A stretch of DNA of 64,000 nucleotides from Pseudomonadota bacterium (GTDB lineage: Bacteria; Myxococcota_A; UBA796; SXON01), in assembly GCA_030685065.1 (NCBI GenBank), contig JAUXQH010000013.1:1-64000 (forward strand). Reading direction: 5' to 3'. Each line of letters starts with the position of its first letter. The first letter of the stretch is position 1. Positions 1 to 7,921 of this stretch are shown piece by piece. The notes beneath the pieces are model-generated. The model worked only from the letters and a program-made list of their open reading frames with translations, was not told the DNA's origin and did no database searches. Both the position numbers and the translations under genes were made by a program.

Positions 1-584
1 ACGGTGATGCTGGCGGCGAGGTCCTTGATCTCCGCGCGTTCGGACTTGCCGCGCGCCATCTCGGCCATGTGGACCGCGCCCTCGTGGTGCGGGATCATCG
101 CGTCGATGAACGCGAGGTCGAACGGATTGGCGGTCTTCAGCGCCTCGATCGACTTGGACATGTCCATCATGCCGGACATGCCGGAACCGGACATGCCGGA
201 GTGGCCGGACATGCCGGAGTGCTCCATCCCTGCGCCCATTGCCGGTGCAGCGTCGCTACCGAACCAGGTCTTGCGCCACGCCGTCATCGTCGCGATCTCG
301 GCCTCCTGGCTGGTGATGATGCTCTCGGCCAGGGCCTTGAGCTCAGGGTGCTCGGCGCGCTCGAGGGCGATACGAGCCATGTCCACCGCGCCCTGGTGGT
401 GCGGCACCATCATGTCGAGGAACATCCGGTCGGACGAAGCCGTTTCGGGTCCCGGCGCCTCTGCCGTCACGTTCGGCGTCGCGTTGTGCATCGTGGGGTG
501 AGCGGGCTCGGCCGCCGGGTCGGCAGAGGTGCCTTCGCAGGCGACGAACAGGAGGATCAAGGTGATGACAGGATTGGTCGGCAT
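1..584 (-). CDS. DUF305 lipoprotein, Met/His-rich (3' end outside window)
   Basis: This is a DUF305 (ferritin-like helical bundle) secreted protein; some family members, such as cyanobacterial CopM, bind copper, but no function is proven for this one. The ATG at 584 gives a short hydrophobic leader ending in FVAC at residues 13-16, so it is probably a lipoprotein. Two copies of the family signature are visible: MVPHHQGA near residue 59 and MIPHHEGA near residue 160. Between them, around residues 116-140, lies a spacer built from repeated GMSG units with extra His and Met, which would suit soft-metal binding. The reading frame stays open to the window edge, so the C-terminus is missing. It lies downstream of pfkA on the same strand but with 284 bp between them, so it probably has its own promoter. 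Confidence 0.85.
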   Translation of the reverse strand, partial: MPTNPVITLILLFVACEGTSADPAAEPAHPTMHNATPNVTAEAPGPETASSDRMFLDMMVPHHQGAVDMARIALERAEHPELKALAESIITSQEAEIATMTAWRKTWFGSDAAPAMGAGMEHSGMSGHSGMSGSGMSGMMDMSKSIEALKTANPFDLAFIDAMIPHHEGAVHMAEMARGKSERAEIKDLAASIT

Positions 585-819
585 GGATGTTCCGTGGGTT
601 GCCTCGTCGCTGTAACGATTGGGGGGCGGTTGCGCTGTTTGGATGTCGGCAGTGGTACATCGGGCCAATCCACTGGTTCATCCTTGCGATCGTTTCCGTG
701 AAGGCATGCGTGCATCACAAAATAGACGAATTGTCATGGATGCACCTTATGGGTACACATCGTTACATGCTTTCCGGTCGAGTGCTGTCGACGATTTATT
801 GTTGGTAGTAACTCGACAA

Positions 820-834
820 CTGTTACTGTAACAG
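820..834. promoter_or_regulatory. 15-bp perfect palindrome, possible operator
   Basis: Positions 820-834 read CTGTTACTGTAACAG, two 7-bp arms around a central T. It sits in an unusually AT-rich stretch (about 700-840) between the end of pfkA and the start of the DUF305 gene. It resembles a repressor operator more than a terminator because it is short and has no T-run. The cognate regulator is unknown. Confidence 0.35.
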
Positions 835-868
835 CGCATGTCACATTCCTCCCTCTGGTCGGTCACGG

Positions 869-1834
869 CTATCGGGCCATCGCCGCCGCCAGCCGGAGGA
901 GCGCGGCGTCGAGCGGCCGAACCCGCCCAGCCACGTCCGCGAGGGGCACCGCGCGGATCGTCGCCTCGGAGAGCCCGAAGAGAAGACCGTGTCGCCTCTC
1001 TATGAGCGCGGTCGCGGCGGCGTTCCCGAGGCGCGTGCCGAGCAGGCGGTCGAACGCGCTGGGCCGGGCGCCGCGCTGGACATGCCCGAGCACGGTCACC
1101 CGCAGATCGAGCCCGAAATCGGGGCGGTCTGCGAACGCGCGCGCGAGCCCCATCGCGCCGCCCGGGACACCCTCGGCGACAATCACGATCGCGTGGCGCT
1201 TCCCCCGGGCCCGGGAGGCCATGAGTGTGGCGGCAAGCTCGTCCGGCGTGCTGGGGAGCTCCGGGACGACCACGGCCTCCGCGCCGCCGGTGATCGCCGC
1301 CGCGACCGCGAGGTAGCCGCAGTCTCGGCCCATCACCTCGACGAGGAAGGCGCGGTCGTGCGACGCGGCGGTGGTGCGCAGGCGGTCCACGGACTCGAGG
1401 GCCACGTTCAACGCGGTGTCGACGCCGAGGGTGATTTCCGTCCCCTCGAGGTCGTTGTCGATGGTCGAGGCCACGCCGTTCACCGCGAAGCCGAGGCGCG
1501 CGAGCGCATCCGCGCCGGTCTGGGTGCCGTTGCCTCCGATGACCACGACGCCGTCGATCCCCGCGGCGCGGAGGTTGGCGGCCGCGCGCTCCTGGGCCTT
1601 GGTGCTGCGGAACTCGGGGCAGCGCGCGCTCCCGAGCATCGTGCCGCCGCGGTCGATGATCCCGCCCACGTCCCGCGCGCCGAGGGGCAGCCAGTCTGCC
1701 GCGAGGAGCCCTGCAAAGCCGTGGCGGACGCCCACCGCGTCTCCCCCCGCGCCGTCCCCGGTGCGGACGACGGCCCGGATCGCCGCGTTCATCCCGGGCG
1801 CGTCGCCGCCGCTCGTGAGCACGGCGACCCTCAC
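869..1834 (-). CDS. pfkA: 6-phosphofructokinase
   Basis: This encodes a 321-residue phosphofructokinase that phosphorylates fructose 6-phosphate in glycolysis. The start is GTG at 1834, overlapping the ldh stop as GTGA, and the protein begins directly with the nucleotide loop VAVLTSGGDAPGMN. The catalytic TIDND motif is at residues 124-128 and VEVMGRDCGY follows. Gly103 (E. coli position 104) and Ser123 (E. coli position 124) favour ATP rather than pyrophosphate as donor. The usual GGDGS motif reads GGNGT at residues 100-104, so the Mg-binding Asp is Asn here. Co-transcription with lactate dehydrogenase links it to fermentative sugar use. Confidence 0.93.
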   Translation of the reverse strand: MRVAVLTSGGDAPGMNAAIRAVVRTGDGAGGDAVGVRHGFAGLLAADWLPLGARDVGGIIDRGGTMLGSARCPEFRSTKAQERAAANLRAAGIDGVVVIGGNGTQTGADALARLGFAVNGVASTIDNDLEGTEITLGVDTALNVALESVDRLRTTAASHDRAFLVEVMGRDCGYLAVAAAITGGAEAVVVPELPSTPDELAATLMASRARGKRHAIVIVAEGVPGGAMGLARAFADRPDFGLDLRVTVLGHVQRGARPSAFDRLLGTRLGNAAATALIERRHGLLFGLSEATIRAVPLADVAGRVRPLDAALLRLAAAMAR

Positions 1835-2787
1835 GCGAACCCCACGGCGATGCCCGCCTCCCGGATGGTCTCCGCGGAGCGGAGCAGGGCGGCCTGCTCG
1901 TCCGACGAGAGCGGCAGGGGGAGCACGCGCTCGGCGCCGCTTCGCCCGATGACCGTCGGTAGGCTCAGGCACACGCCCGACAGCCCGTAGGCTCCCTCCT
2001 GAAGGGTCGACACCGAGAGCACCGTCTTCTGGTCGCGGACGATGGCCTCCACGAGGCGCACGAGGCCGGCGCCGATCGCGTAGGCCGTGTGGCCCTTCCG
2101 GCGGATGATCTCGTAGGCGGCCACGCGCGTCTGGCGGGCGATCTCCGCGCGCTCGTCCGGGCCGCATGCGAGGGTACCGGCGCGACACAGCTCGTCGAGC
2201 GGAACGCCCGCGATGTTGGCGGTCGACCACACGACGACCTCGCTGTCGCCGTGCTCCCCGACCACGTGGGCGTGCACGCTCCGCGCCTCCACGCCGAAGT
2301 GGCGGCCGAGGAGGAAGCGGAGGCGGGCGGTGTCGAGGATGGTCCCGGAGCCGATGACCCGGGCTGGGGGGAACCCGCACATGCGCAGGGTGCCGAGCGT
2401 CAGGACATCGACGGGGTTGGTCGCGACGACGAGGACCGCGTCGGGCGCGTGGCGCGCGATCTCCGGGACCAGCCCACGGAAGATGGCGGCGTTCTTCGCA
2501 GCAAGGTCCAGGCGCGTCTCGCCCGGCCGTTGGCCCGCGCCCGCGGTGAGCACCACCACGTCGGCACCCGCACACGCGTCGAGGCCCCCGGCGTGGACGC
2601 GCGCGGGGCGCCCGTGGGGGATCGCGTGGTCGAGGTCCATGGCTTCGCCCTCGGCCCGGGCCATGTCGGCGTCCACGAGCACGATGTCGGAGGCGAGCCC
2701 GGAGAGCACGAGCGCGAACGCGAAGGTCGCGCCCACGTGGCCCGCCCCGACGACCGCGACCCGGACCGTGTCATTCGTCCCGGTCAC
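1831..2787 (-). CDS. ldh: L-lactate dehydrogenase
   Basis: This is a 318-residue LDH/MDH-superfamily enzyme that reduces pyruvate to L-lactate with NADH. The NAD loop GAGHVG is at residues 14-19. The substrate-selectivity loop reads GQRPGETR with Gln86, the lactate-dehydrogenase form; malate dehydrogenases have Arg there. The catalytic motif GEHGD with His179 is present, followed by VVVWS as in lactate dehydrogenases. I chose the GTG at 2787 because it gives a normal-length N-terminus; an upstream ATG at 2835 would add unconserved Arg-rich residues. The gene overlaps pfkA by 4 bp, so the two are translationally coupled. Confidence 0.92.
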   Translation of the reverse strand: MTGTNDTVRVAVVGAGHVGATFAFALVLSGLASDIVLVDADMARAEGEAMDLDHAIPHGRPARVHAGGLDACAGADVVVLTAGAGQRPGETRLDLAAKNAAIFRGLVPEIARHAPDAVLVVATNPVDVLTLGTLRMCGFPPARVIGSGTILDTARLRFLLGRHFGVEARSVHAHVVGEHGDSEVVVWSTANIAGVPLDELCRAGTLACGPDERAEIARQTRVAAYEIIRRKGHTAYAIGAGLVRLVEAIVRDQKTVLSVSTLQEGAYGLSGVCLSLPTVIGRSGAERVLPLPLSSDEQAALLRSAETIREAGIAVGFA

Positions 2788-2935
2788 GAGCCCTCCGCGC
2801 CTTCTCCTCGATGACGATCCAGTCGAGCGTCGCATCCTTCGTTCGACCGGCCATGATCTCCTCCCAGTTCTCCCGGACGTAGGTCCGGAGGAAGTCGATG
2901 ACGTGGCCGAAGTGGACCGTCAGGACGCCCGGCAC
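2771..2935 (-). CDS. Small hypothetical protein or 3' gene remnant
   Basis: A 54-codon frame starting at a GTG runs into the start of ldh, overlapping it by 17 bp. The peptide (VHFGHVIDFLRTYV and onward, ending in a charged Arg/Glu helix) has normal protein-like composition, unlike the other frames here. A stop lies just upstream, near 2972. It may be a real small gene or the tail of a gene cut when the recombinase-bearing DNA beside it arrived. No family is recognised. Confidence 0.3.
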   Translation of the reverse strand: MPGVLTVHFGHVIDFLRTYVRENWEEIMAGRTKDATLDWIVIEEKARRARDRDE

Positions 2936-3001
2936 GCCCCCGGTGACCGAATTCGTGCTCGAGAATCGACCTGTTCACGCGCGCCTCCCATAGAGTTTTG
3001 A

Positions 3002-3336
3002 GAGCTCGAGCACACTCACGGGGACGAGCCCCAGCGCGTGCAGGGGCACCAGGGGCTCCAGCTCCCGCCCGACAAGCTCGCGTTCGTCACGCGCGCGTTG
3101 AAGGCGGCCCGCGTCGACGTGGTGCGCGAGACCACCGTGCGCCTGGCCGACGCCCGCGCGCGCTACGACCGACTCCGCCGCATGCTCGACAAGGCCTACG
3201 AGGACAAGCTCGAGGGCCGCGTCGAAGCTGCTCAATCTGCTGCTTCGAACTGCGAATTGCGCTCCGGCACCGTTGTGCCGAAGTACCGGAAACCCTTCGA
3301 TGCACTTGCAGAACTCGCGAGTGCCAAAAACGAGGA
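3002..3336 (+). pseudogene. Decayed serine recombinase fragment
   Basis: The frame opens after a TGA at 2999 and carries pieces typical of the C-terminal half of large serine recombinases: a coiled segment ending in LDKAYEDKLEGRV (near 3182-3220) followed abruptly by a tail with YRKPFDALAELA (near 3281-3316). In intact proteins these parts are separated by a longer stretch, so an internal deletion is likely. The resolvase catalytic domain and zinc-ribbon cysteines are absent. The frame then runs on into the tRNA-Pro terminator and gene without a proper end. This is probably scar DNA of a lost integrating element next to the tRNA. Family assignment is from motif memory only. Confidence 0.55.
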
Positions 3337-3372
3337 TGGCGCAGAATCCCTTGGGGGAACTCTGCGCCATCC
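3326..3372 (-). terminator. Intrinsic terminator of tRNA-Pro
   Basis: On the minus strand a 12-bp perfect stem (GGATGGCGCAGA paired with TCTGCGCCATCC, positions 3334-3345 and 3361-3372) encloses a 15-nt loop and is followed by TCGTTTTT. It begins 4 bases after the tRNA CCA end. Stem plus T-tract is the classic factor-independent terminator form. Confidence 0.85.
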
Positions 3373-3376
3373 GGTA

Positions 3377-3453
3377 TGGTCGGGGCGGCCGGATTCGAAC
3401 CGATGACCTCCTGCGCCCAAGGCAGGCGCTCTACCAGACTGAGCTACGCCCCG
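3377..3453 (-). tRNA. tRNA-Pro (anticodon TGG)
   Basis: A 77-nt cloverleaf reads on the minus strand. The acceptor stem CGGGGCG pairs with CGCCCCG, followed by A and an encoded CCA. The anticodon stem CCTGC/GCAGG encloses the loop CTTGGGC, placing TGG at positions 34-36. The T-arm holds GGTTCGAATCC. It reads proline CCA codons. The intrinsic terminator at 3326-3372 follows directly. Confidence 0.96.
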
Positions 3454-3713
3454 ATGACGCGCGTTTATCCCGTTCTCCCGGCCGTGCACCCCCGGACGAT
3501 CTCGAACGAGGACAGGGAAGGGCCGCAACGGGCCCGCGAGGGAGTGCCCTCCTGCCCGAGAAGCGTGCCGGCGGTCCGCTCGTCCGGATTCCGGCAATTT
3601 GAATGGATTGAGGCCGATCGCGCGAGCCGAGCCCGACCGGCCTTCGTCGCTGGAGGAGAGGCCTTCGTCGGTCGGGGGGCGTCAAGTGGCGGCGGAGAGA
3701 ATACAAGCCGCCG

Positions 3714-3959
3714 ATGCGGTTCATCACGCCGATCCTCTTCGCCGCGGCCGCCGCCTACGTGGGCTGGCAGAACGGCCAGCACACCGATCGCGTGCTCGTG
3801 CTGCCCTTCCTCGACGTCATCGCCCCGGCCACGGCCGGCGATGCCGCCGCGCAGGGCGCGCTCACGGTCCAGATCCTGTTCGGGTTGGCGGTCGTGTTCG
3901 CGCTGTGGGAGGGCTACCGGATGATGCGGGACCGCCAGGCGGACGACACACCGCAGTAG
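3714..3959 (+). CDS. Small two-helix membrane protein
   Basis: An 81-residue protein starts at ATG 3714 with a purine-rich GGAGAGA about 17 bases upstream. It has two hydrophobic segments, roughly residues 3-19 and 48-66, separated by a short polar or extracytoplasmic loop. The C-terminus is charged (RMMRDRQADD). No family is recognised. It stands alone on the plus strand, with 260 bp before it that hold nothing recognisable and rdgB converging on it. Confidence 0.6.
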   Translation: MRFITPILFAAAAAYVGWQNGQHTDRVLVLPFLDVIAPATAGDAAAQGALTVQILFGLAVVFALWEGYRMMRDRQADDTPQ

Positions 3960-3997
3960 CGGGGGGCCTCTCGGGCGTCCGCACTCCCCAAGTGCTC

Positions 3998-4561
3998 TTA
4001 GAGCCCGGCGAGCAGCGCGGGGAGCTGGGCCATCGCCACGCCGCGGTGGCTGATGGCGTCCTTCTCCGCGGGCGAATGCTCGGCCATCGCGCGGGTGCTC
4101 CCCGCCGGGATGAAGAGCGGGTCGTAGCCGAACCCGCCGCCGCCGCTCGGCGCGAGGCTGATGCTGCCCTCGCAGGCGCCGGCCGCAGTGCGCTCGAGGC
4201 CGAGCCCCACGAGCGCGAGGACGCAGCGAAAGCGCGCGGTCCGATCGGCGCGCGGCCCGAGCTCGGCCAGGAGCTTCGCGTTGTTCGCGGCGTCCGTCCC
4301 CTCCGCGCTGTACCGCTTGCTCCACACGCCCGGGCGGCCGCCCAGCGCGTCGACCTCGAGCCCGGAGTCGTCGGCGAGCGCGAGCTGGCCGGTGTGCTCG
4401 TGGACGAAGCGGGCCTTCTGCAGGGCGTTCGCCAGGAAGGTGTCGCCTGTCTCCGGCGGATCGGGCAGGTGGTCCGGCATCGCCACCCAGTCCACGTGGG
4501 GGGCGATCCGTCGCATCTCGACGATCTTGTGCGCGTTGCGAGTGGCGAGGACGATCCTCAC
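3998..4561 (-). CDS. rdgB: dITP/XTP pyrophosphatase (RdgB/HAM1)
   Basis: This 187-residue house-cleaning enzyme hydrolyses non-canonical purine nucleoside triphosphates (dITP, XTP, ITP) to monophosphates. The family hallmarks are all present: TRNAHK near the N-terminus, LADDSGLEVDALGG around residues 62-75, GFGYDPLF around residues 143-150 and SHRGVA near the end. It starts at GTG 4561, overlapping the cysS stop as GTGA, so it is translated behind cysS. Confidence 0.95.
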   Translation of the reverse strand: MRIVLATRNAHKIVEMRRIAPHVDWVAMPDHLPDPPETGDTFLANALQKARFVHEHTGQLALADDSGLEVDALGGRPGVWSKRYSAEGTDAANNAKLLAELGPRADRTARFRCVLALVGLGLERTAAGACEGSISLAPSGGGGFGYDPLFIPAGSTRAMAEHSPAEKDAISHRGVAMAQLPALLAGL

Positions 4562-6048
4562 TCCACGCGCATCCGCCACGTGGAGCCCGTGGGGTTGTCC
4601 ATCACCACGATGCCCTCGTTGTCGAGCTCGGCGCGCAGGCGGTCGGCCTCGGCCCAGTCCTTCGCGACGCGCGCGGCGGCGCGGGCGGCGATGAGCGCCT
4701 CGACCGTGTCGGGGGACTTGCCCGCCGCAGTCAAACGCTTCTGCTTCACTTCGTCGAAGAAGGCCTGCGGCTCCATGGTGGCGATCCCGAGCACGTCCGC
4801 TGCCAGCGCGAACGCGGCGAGGACGGGCACCATGACCAGCGCCCCCTTGGCCCGCGCCTTCTTGTCGTTGCCGAAGCGGTTCACCGCGCGGATGAGGTCG
4901 AAGAGGTGGGCGATCGCCTCGGCGGTGTTGAAGTCCTCGTCCATCGCGGCGTTGAAGCTCGCGGGGAAGGCGACCGCCAGGGCGTGGAGCTCCTGCCCGG
5001 CCTCGCCCACCTGCTCGATCGGCGTCGGGGAGCCCTTGGCCGCCACCTCGATCGCGGTCTCCTTGGCGCTGTAGATGCGGTCGAGCGCCCCGAGCGCGCG
5101 CACGAGCCCCTCGGTCGAGTAGGGGAGCGGCGAGCGGTAGTGGGTCTCTCCGAAGAGGAGCCGCAGCGCTTCTCCGGGCACTTCGCGCAGGATGTCGCGG
5201 ATGCGCACGATGTTCCCGAGCGACTTCGACATCTTCTCTTTGTCGAGCGTCAGGTGGCCGTTGTGCATCCAGTAGCGGGCGTACGGCCCGTGCCCGGTGC
5301 CGCACTCGGACTGGGCGATCTCGTTCTCGTGGTGGGGGAACACGAGATCGATGCCGCCGCCGTGGATGTCGAACGTGTCGCCGAGGTAGTGCCGCGCCAT
5401 GGCGGAGCACTCGATGTGCCAGCCGGGGCGGCCCTTCCCCCACGCGCTGTCCCAGCCGGGCTCGGCGGGGTCGCCGGAGGCCGCCTTCCAGAGCGCGAAG
5501 TCACCGGGGTGCCGCTTCGCGGTCTCGACCGCCACGCGCTCGCCGGCACGCTGATCGTCGAGCTTCTTGCCGGAGAGGTGCCCGTAGTCGGGGAAGCTCT
5601 CGACGGCGAAGTACACGTCCCCGTTCTCGGCCTTGTAGGCGTGCCCCTTCTCGACGAGGCTGCCGATGAGGCTGAGGATGTCCGCGATGTGCTCGCTGAC
5701 CTTCGGCGTGCGGGTGGGCGGCCGGAGGCCGAGGGCGGCGAGGTCCTCCTCCAGCGCCTCGACGAAGAAGGCGGAGAGGGCCAACGGATCGGTGCCGCGC
5801 TCCTTGGCGCGGGCGATGATCTTGTCGTCCACGTCCGTGTGGTTGCGGACGAAGTTGACCGTGTAGCCTCGGTGGGTGAGGTGCCGGACGACGAAGTCGA
5901 ACGCCAGCATCGCCCGCGCGTGGCCGATGTGGCAGTAGTCGTAGACCGTCATCCCGCAGACGTAGAGGCCGACCTTGCCCACTTCCTGGGGTTCGAGCGG
6001 CTCGATCGTGCGGTGCAGCGTGTTGTAGAGGCGGATCGGTGCGGACAT
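4558..6048 (-). CDS. cysS: Cysteinyl-tRNA synthetase
   Basis: A 496-residue class I aminoacyl-tRNA synthetase that charges tRNA-Cys. The zinc cysteine in YVCGMTVYD (Cys31), the HIGH motif at residues 40-43 and the KMSKS loop near residue 271 are intact. The C-terminal DALR-like helical domain follows, and the length is usual for the family. It starts at ATG 6048, about 40 bp downstream of carD on the same strand, and is coupled to rdgB by a 4-bp overlap. No T-box leader is visible. Confidence 0.97.
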   Translation of the reverse strand: MSAPIRLYNTLHRTIEPLEPQEVGKVGLYVCGMTVYDYCHIGHARAMLAFDFVVRHLTHRGYTVNFVRNHTDVDDKIIARAKERGTDPLALSAFFVEALEEDLAALGLRPPTRTPKVSEHIADILSLIGSLVEKGHAYKAENGDVYFAVESFPDYGHLSGKKLDDQRAGERVAVETAKRHPGDFALWKAASGDPAEPGWDSAWGKGRPGWHIECSAMARHYLGDTFDIHGGGIDLVFPHHENEIAQSECGTGHGPYARYWMHNGHLTLDKEKMSKSLGNIVRIRDILREVPGEALRLLFGETHYRSPLPYSTEGLVRALGALDRIYSAKETAIEVAAKGSPTPIEQVGEAGQELHALAVAFPASFNAAMDEDFNTAEAIAHLFDLIRAVNRFGNDKKARAKGALVMVPVLAAFALAADVLGIATMEPQAFFDEVKQKRLTAAGKSPDTVEALIAARAAARVAKDWAEADRLRAELDNEGIVVMDNPTGSTWRMRVE

Positions 6049-6089
6049 GGGGCGCCGTCTATCACGCGCGGGCCACCGTCCGCGACGCG

Positions 6090-6584
6090 CTACTGCGCCT
6101 TCAGCGCGAAGAGGGCGTCGATCTCTTCTCCGACGAGCTTCTCATCGGCGTCCTTCGCGACCGCGATCTCCTGAACGAGCAGGCTCCGCGCCTGGTCGAA
6201 CATTTTTCGCTCGCCGAAGGAGAGGGCCTTCTCGCTCTTGAGCAGCGCCAGATCCCGGAGGACCTTCGCCACCTCGAGCGGGTCACCCGTCTTGATCTTG
6301 CTCATGTAGTCGCGGTAGCGCCGGTTCCACGTCTGGTTGTCCGTGGGAACGTCGCGGTCGCGGAGGATCTCGTACACCTTGTCGACGTGCTCGCGGGCGA
6401 TGACGCCGCGCATGCCGATCGACCGGGCGTTCTGGATCGGTACCCGGATCGTCATCCCGTTGTCGAGGATCTTCAGGACGTAGACCGTGACCTTTTCACC
6501 GTCCATCTCCTGGGTCACTACGTCGCGGATGATCCCGACGCCGTGAGCAGGGTAGACCGCTTTGTCGCCGACATTGAACTCCAT
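6090..6584 (-). CDS. CarD/CdnL family RNA polymerase regulator
   Basis: A 164-residue protein of the CarD_CdnL_TRCF family. The N-terminal Tudor-like RNAP-interaction domain starts at once with FNVGDKAVYPAHGVG. The C-terminal helical DNA-binding domain contains the NRRYRDYMSKIKTGD segment, around residues 90-110. Proteins of this type bind the RNA polymerase beta subunit and stabilise open complexes at rRNA and growth-related promoters. The length matches the short CdnL form rather than the longer CarD with an HMGA-like tail. It leads a probable carD-cysS-rdgB unit. The 254 bp upstream (6585-6838) should hold its promoter, but I see no clear consensus. Confidence 0.93.
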   Translation of the reverse strand: MEFNVGDKAVYPAHGVGIIRDVVTQEMDGEKVTVYVLKILDNGMTIRVPIQNARSIGMRGVIAREHVDKVYEILRDRDVPTDNQTWNRRYRDYMSKIKTGDPLEVAKVLRDLALLKSEKALSFGERKMFDQARSLLVQEIAVAKDADEKLVGEEIDALFALKAQ

Positions 6585-6838
6585 ACATCCTCGCTGCGCT
6601 CGTACCGCCCACCGCAGCTCCCGACCGGCGGGGGCCGAGGGAGCCTGGGGTCGGATCAACCGAGCGGATCTGAGAGAGCCCGCACGGACGCGCTGGGCGA
6701 TCGAGCGTGGGCCTCTTATCTCGAAGTCGGGACTCCATCCAAGCAAAAGATCCCCCAATCGCCGCCTTGCCTCAACACCTCCCCTCGCGAACGCGCTCCA
6801 GCGGCGTCTCCAAGCCCTCTCGACGAGCATCCTCGCGC

Positions 6839-7828
6839 GTGCTGTTGGCGCGCCTGGTGCTCGCGCCGGTACTGGCACGCGGGGCGGCCCTGGGGGCGCT
6901 GGTGTGGATCGTGGTGGTGATCGTGGGGCTCGGCCAGGCGCTGCTGACGAGCGCGGTGGTGCCTGACCCCGACCTCCTGCTCCGGATGGTCGCGGGCGCG
7001 CTCGGCGTCGGGGCGAGCGTCGCGGTGCCGCTCGGCGCGCTGGGGGGCGTCGCGGGGGGGCTCGGCGGGATGGCCGAGGGGCGCGCGTGGCTCGGGCTCC
7101 GTGCGCTCGGCGTCGGGGGCCGGGCGGTGGCGGCGCCGGTCGGCCTGTTCCTCGTGGCCGTGGTCGCCGTCTGGCTCGGGATCACGCACACCGTCGAGCC
7201 CGGCGCGCGTGCGCTGCTGCGCGATGCCCGGATCGCCGCCGCCGTGCGCGTCGTGCCCGTCGAGGGGCGCGTCGTGCGCCTCGGCGGCTGGGCAGCGGCG
7301 GTGGAGGGCGGGGTGCTCCACTTCGCGGGGGGCGAGTGGCTCGGGTATGCCCGCACCTGGGAGGTCCGGCCCGCGCTCACCGGCGTCGTGGTGGCGCTCG
7401 GCTCGGGCGAGCTCCGGAGCACCGACGGGACGAGCCGCGCCCGCTTCGCCACGCTGGAGATGCCGGTGCCGCTCACCGGCAGCGCCGGCAAGGTGCACGC
7501 CTCCGAGCGCACCACGCCGGACCTTCGGCGCCAGCTCCTCGTGAGCGCCGCGCTCGGCCGCGACACCTACGAGCGCTGGATCTTGTGGAAGCGCAGCCTC
7601 TTGCCCCTCTGCCTCCTCCCCCTGGGCCTGGCCGCCGTGCCGCTCGGCCTCGGCCGCCGATGGCCGCTGCTCGGGATCGTCGCCGCGCAGGTCGTGACGC
7701 TGTGGGGGGTGGTCCGGGTGGCCGACCAGTGGGTCGGCACCGTCGGGATCGCGGGAGCGGCCGTGGCCACCCTCGCGGCCGCGCTCCTGTGGGTCGCGCT
7801 CGCGTGGCGAGGGTGGGCGGATGGCTGA
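6839..7828 (+). CDS. LptF/LptG-like permease (divergent)
   Basis: A 329-residue membrane protein with the architecture of LptF/LptG, the permease subunits of the lipopolysaccharide transport ABC system. Three N-terminal helices occupy about residues 1-125, including the cytoplasmic turn MAEGRAWLGLRALGVGG typical of the family. A periplasmic beta-rich domain (about 130-245) follows, then YERWILWKRSL and three C-terminal helices. I start it at GTG 6839, where the first helix begins; frames open further upstream from 6707 would add a polar tail. It runs divergently from carD. The next gene appears to be its partner. The assignment rests on architecture and family feel, not on an alignment. Confidence 0.7.
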   Translation: MLLARLVLAPVLARGAALGALVWIVVVIVGLGQALLTSAVVPDPDLLLRMVAGALGVGASVAVPLGALGGVAGGLGGMAEGRAWLGLRALGVGGRAVAAPVGLFLVAVVAVWLGITHTVEPGARALLRDARIAAAVRVVPVEGRVVRLGGWAAAVEGGVLHFAGGEWLGYARTWEVRPALTGVVVALGSGELRSTDGTSRARFATLEMPVPLTGSAGKVHASERTTPDLRRQLLVSAALGRDTYERWILWKRSLLPLCLLPLGLAAVPLGLGRRWPLLGIVAAQVVTLWGVVRVADQWVGTVGIAGAAVATLAAALLWVALAWRGWADG

Positions 7829-7921
7829 GAAGCTGACCGGAATTCCCTCCCGTCGCCCGGTCCGGGATGCTCGCTCGGGCTCCGGGCCCGCCGCCGGCCA
7901 GGCCCCACCCCCCGGGGCCGC

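Noticed and set aside
587..831. Small plus-strand frames in the AT-rich gap
   Set aside because: Poor composition, no ribosome site and no resemblance to known proteins; the region is more likely regulatory.
869..2575. Single 568-residue protein joining an N-terminal extension to phosphofructokinase
   Set aside because: The extension is a shifted frame of ldh; the true start is the GTG at 1834.
3273..3602. Protein-like frame ending in a GRIRTDDLL-type stretch
   Set aside because: This is the familiar false product of reading through a tRNA on the opposite strand; tRNA-Pro explains it.
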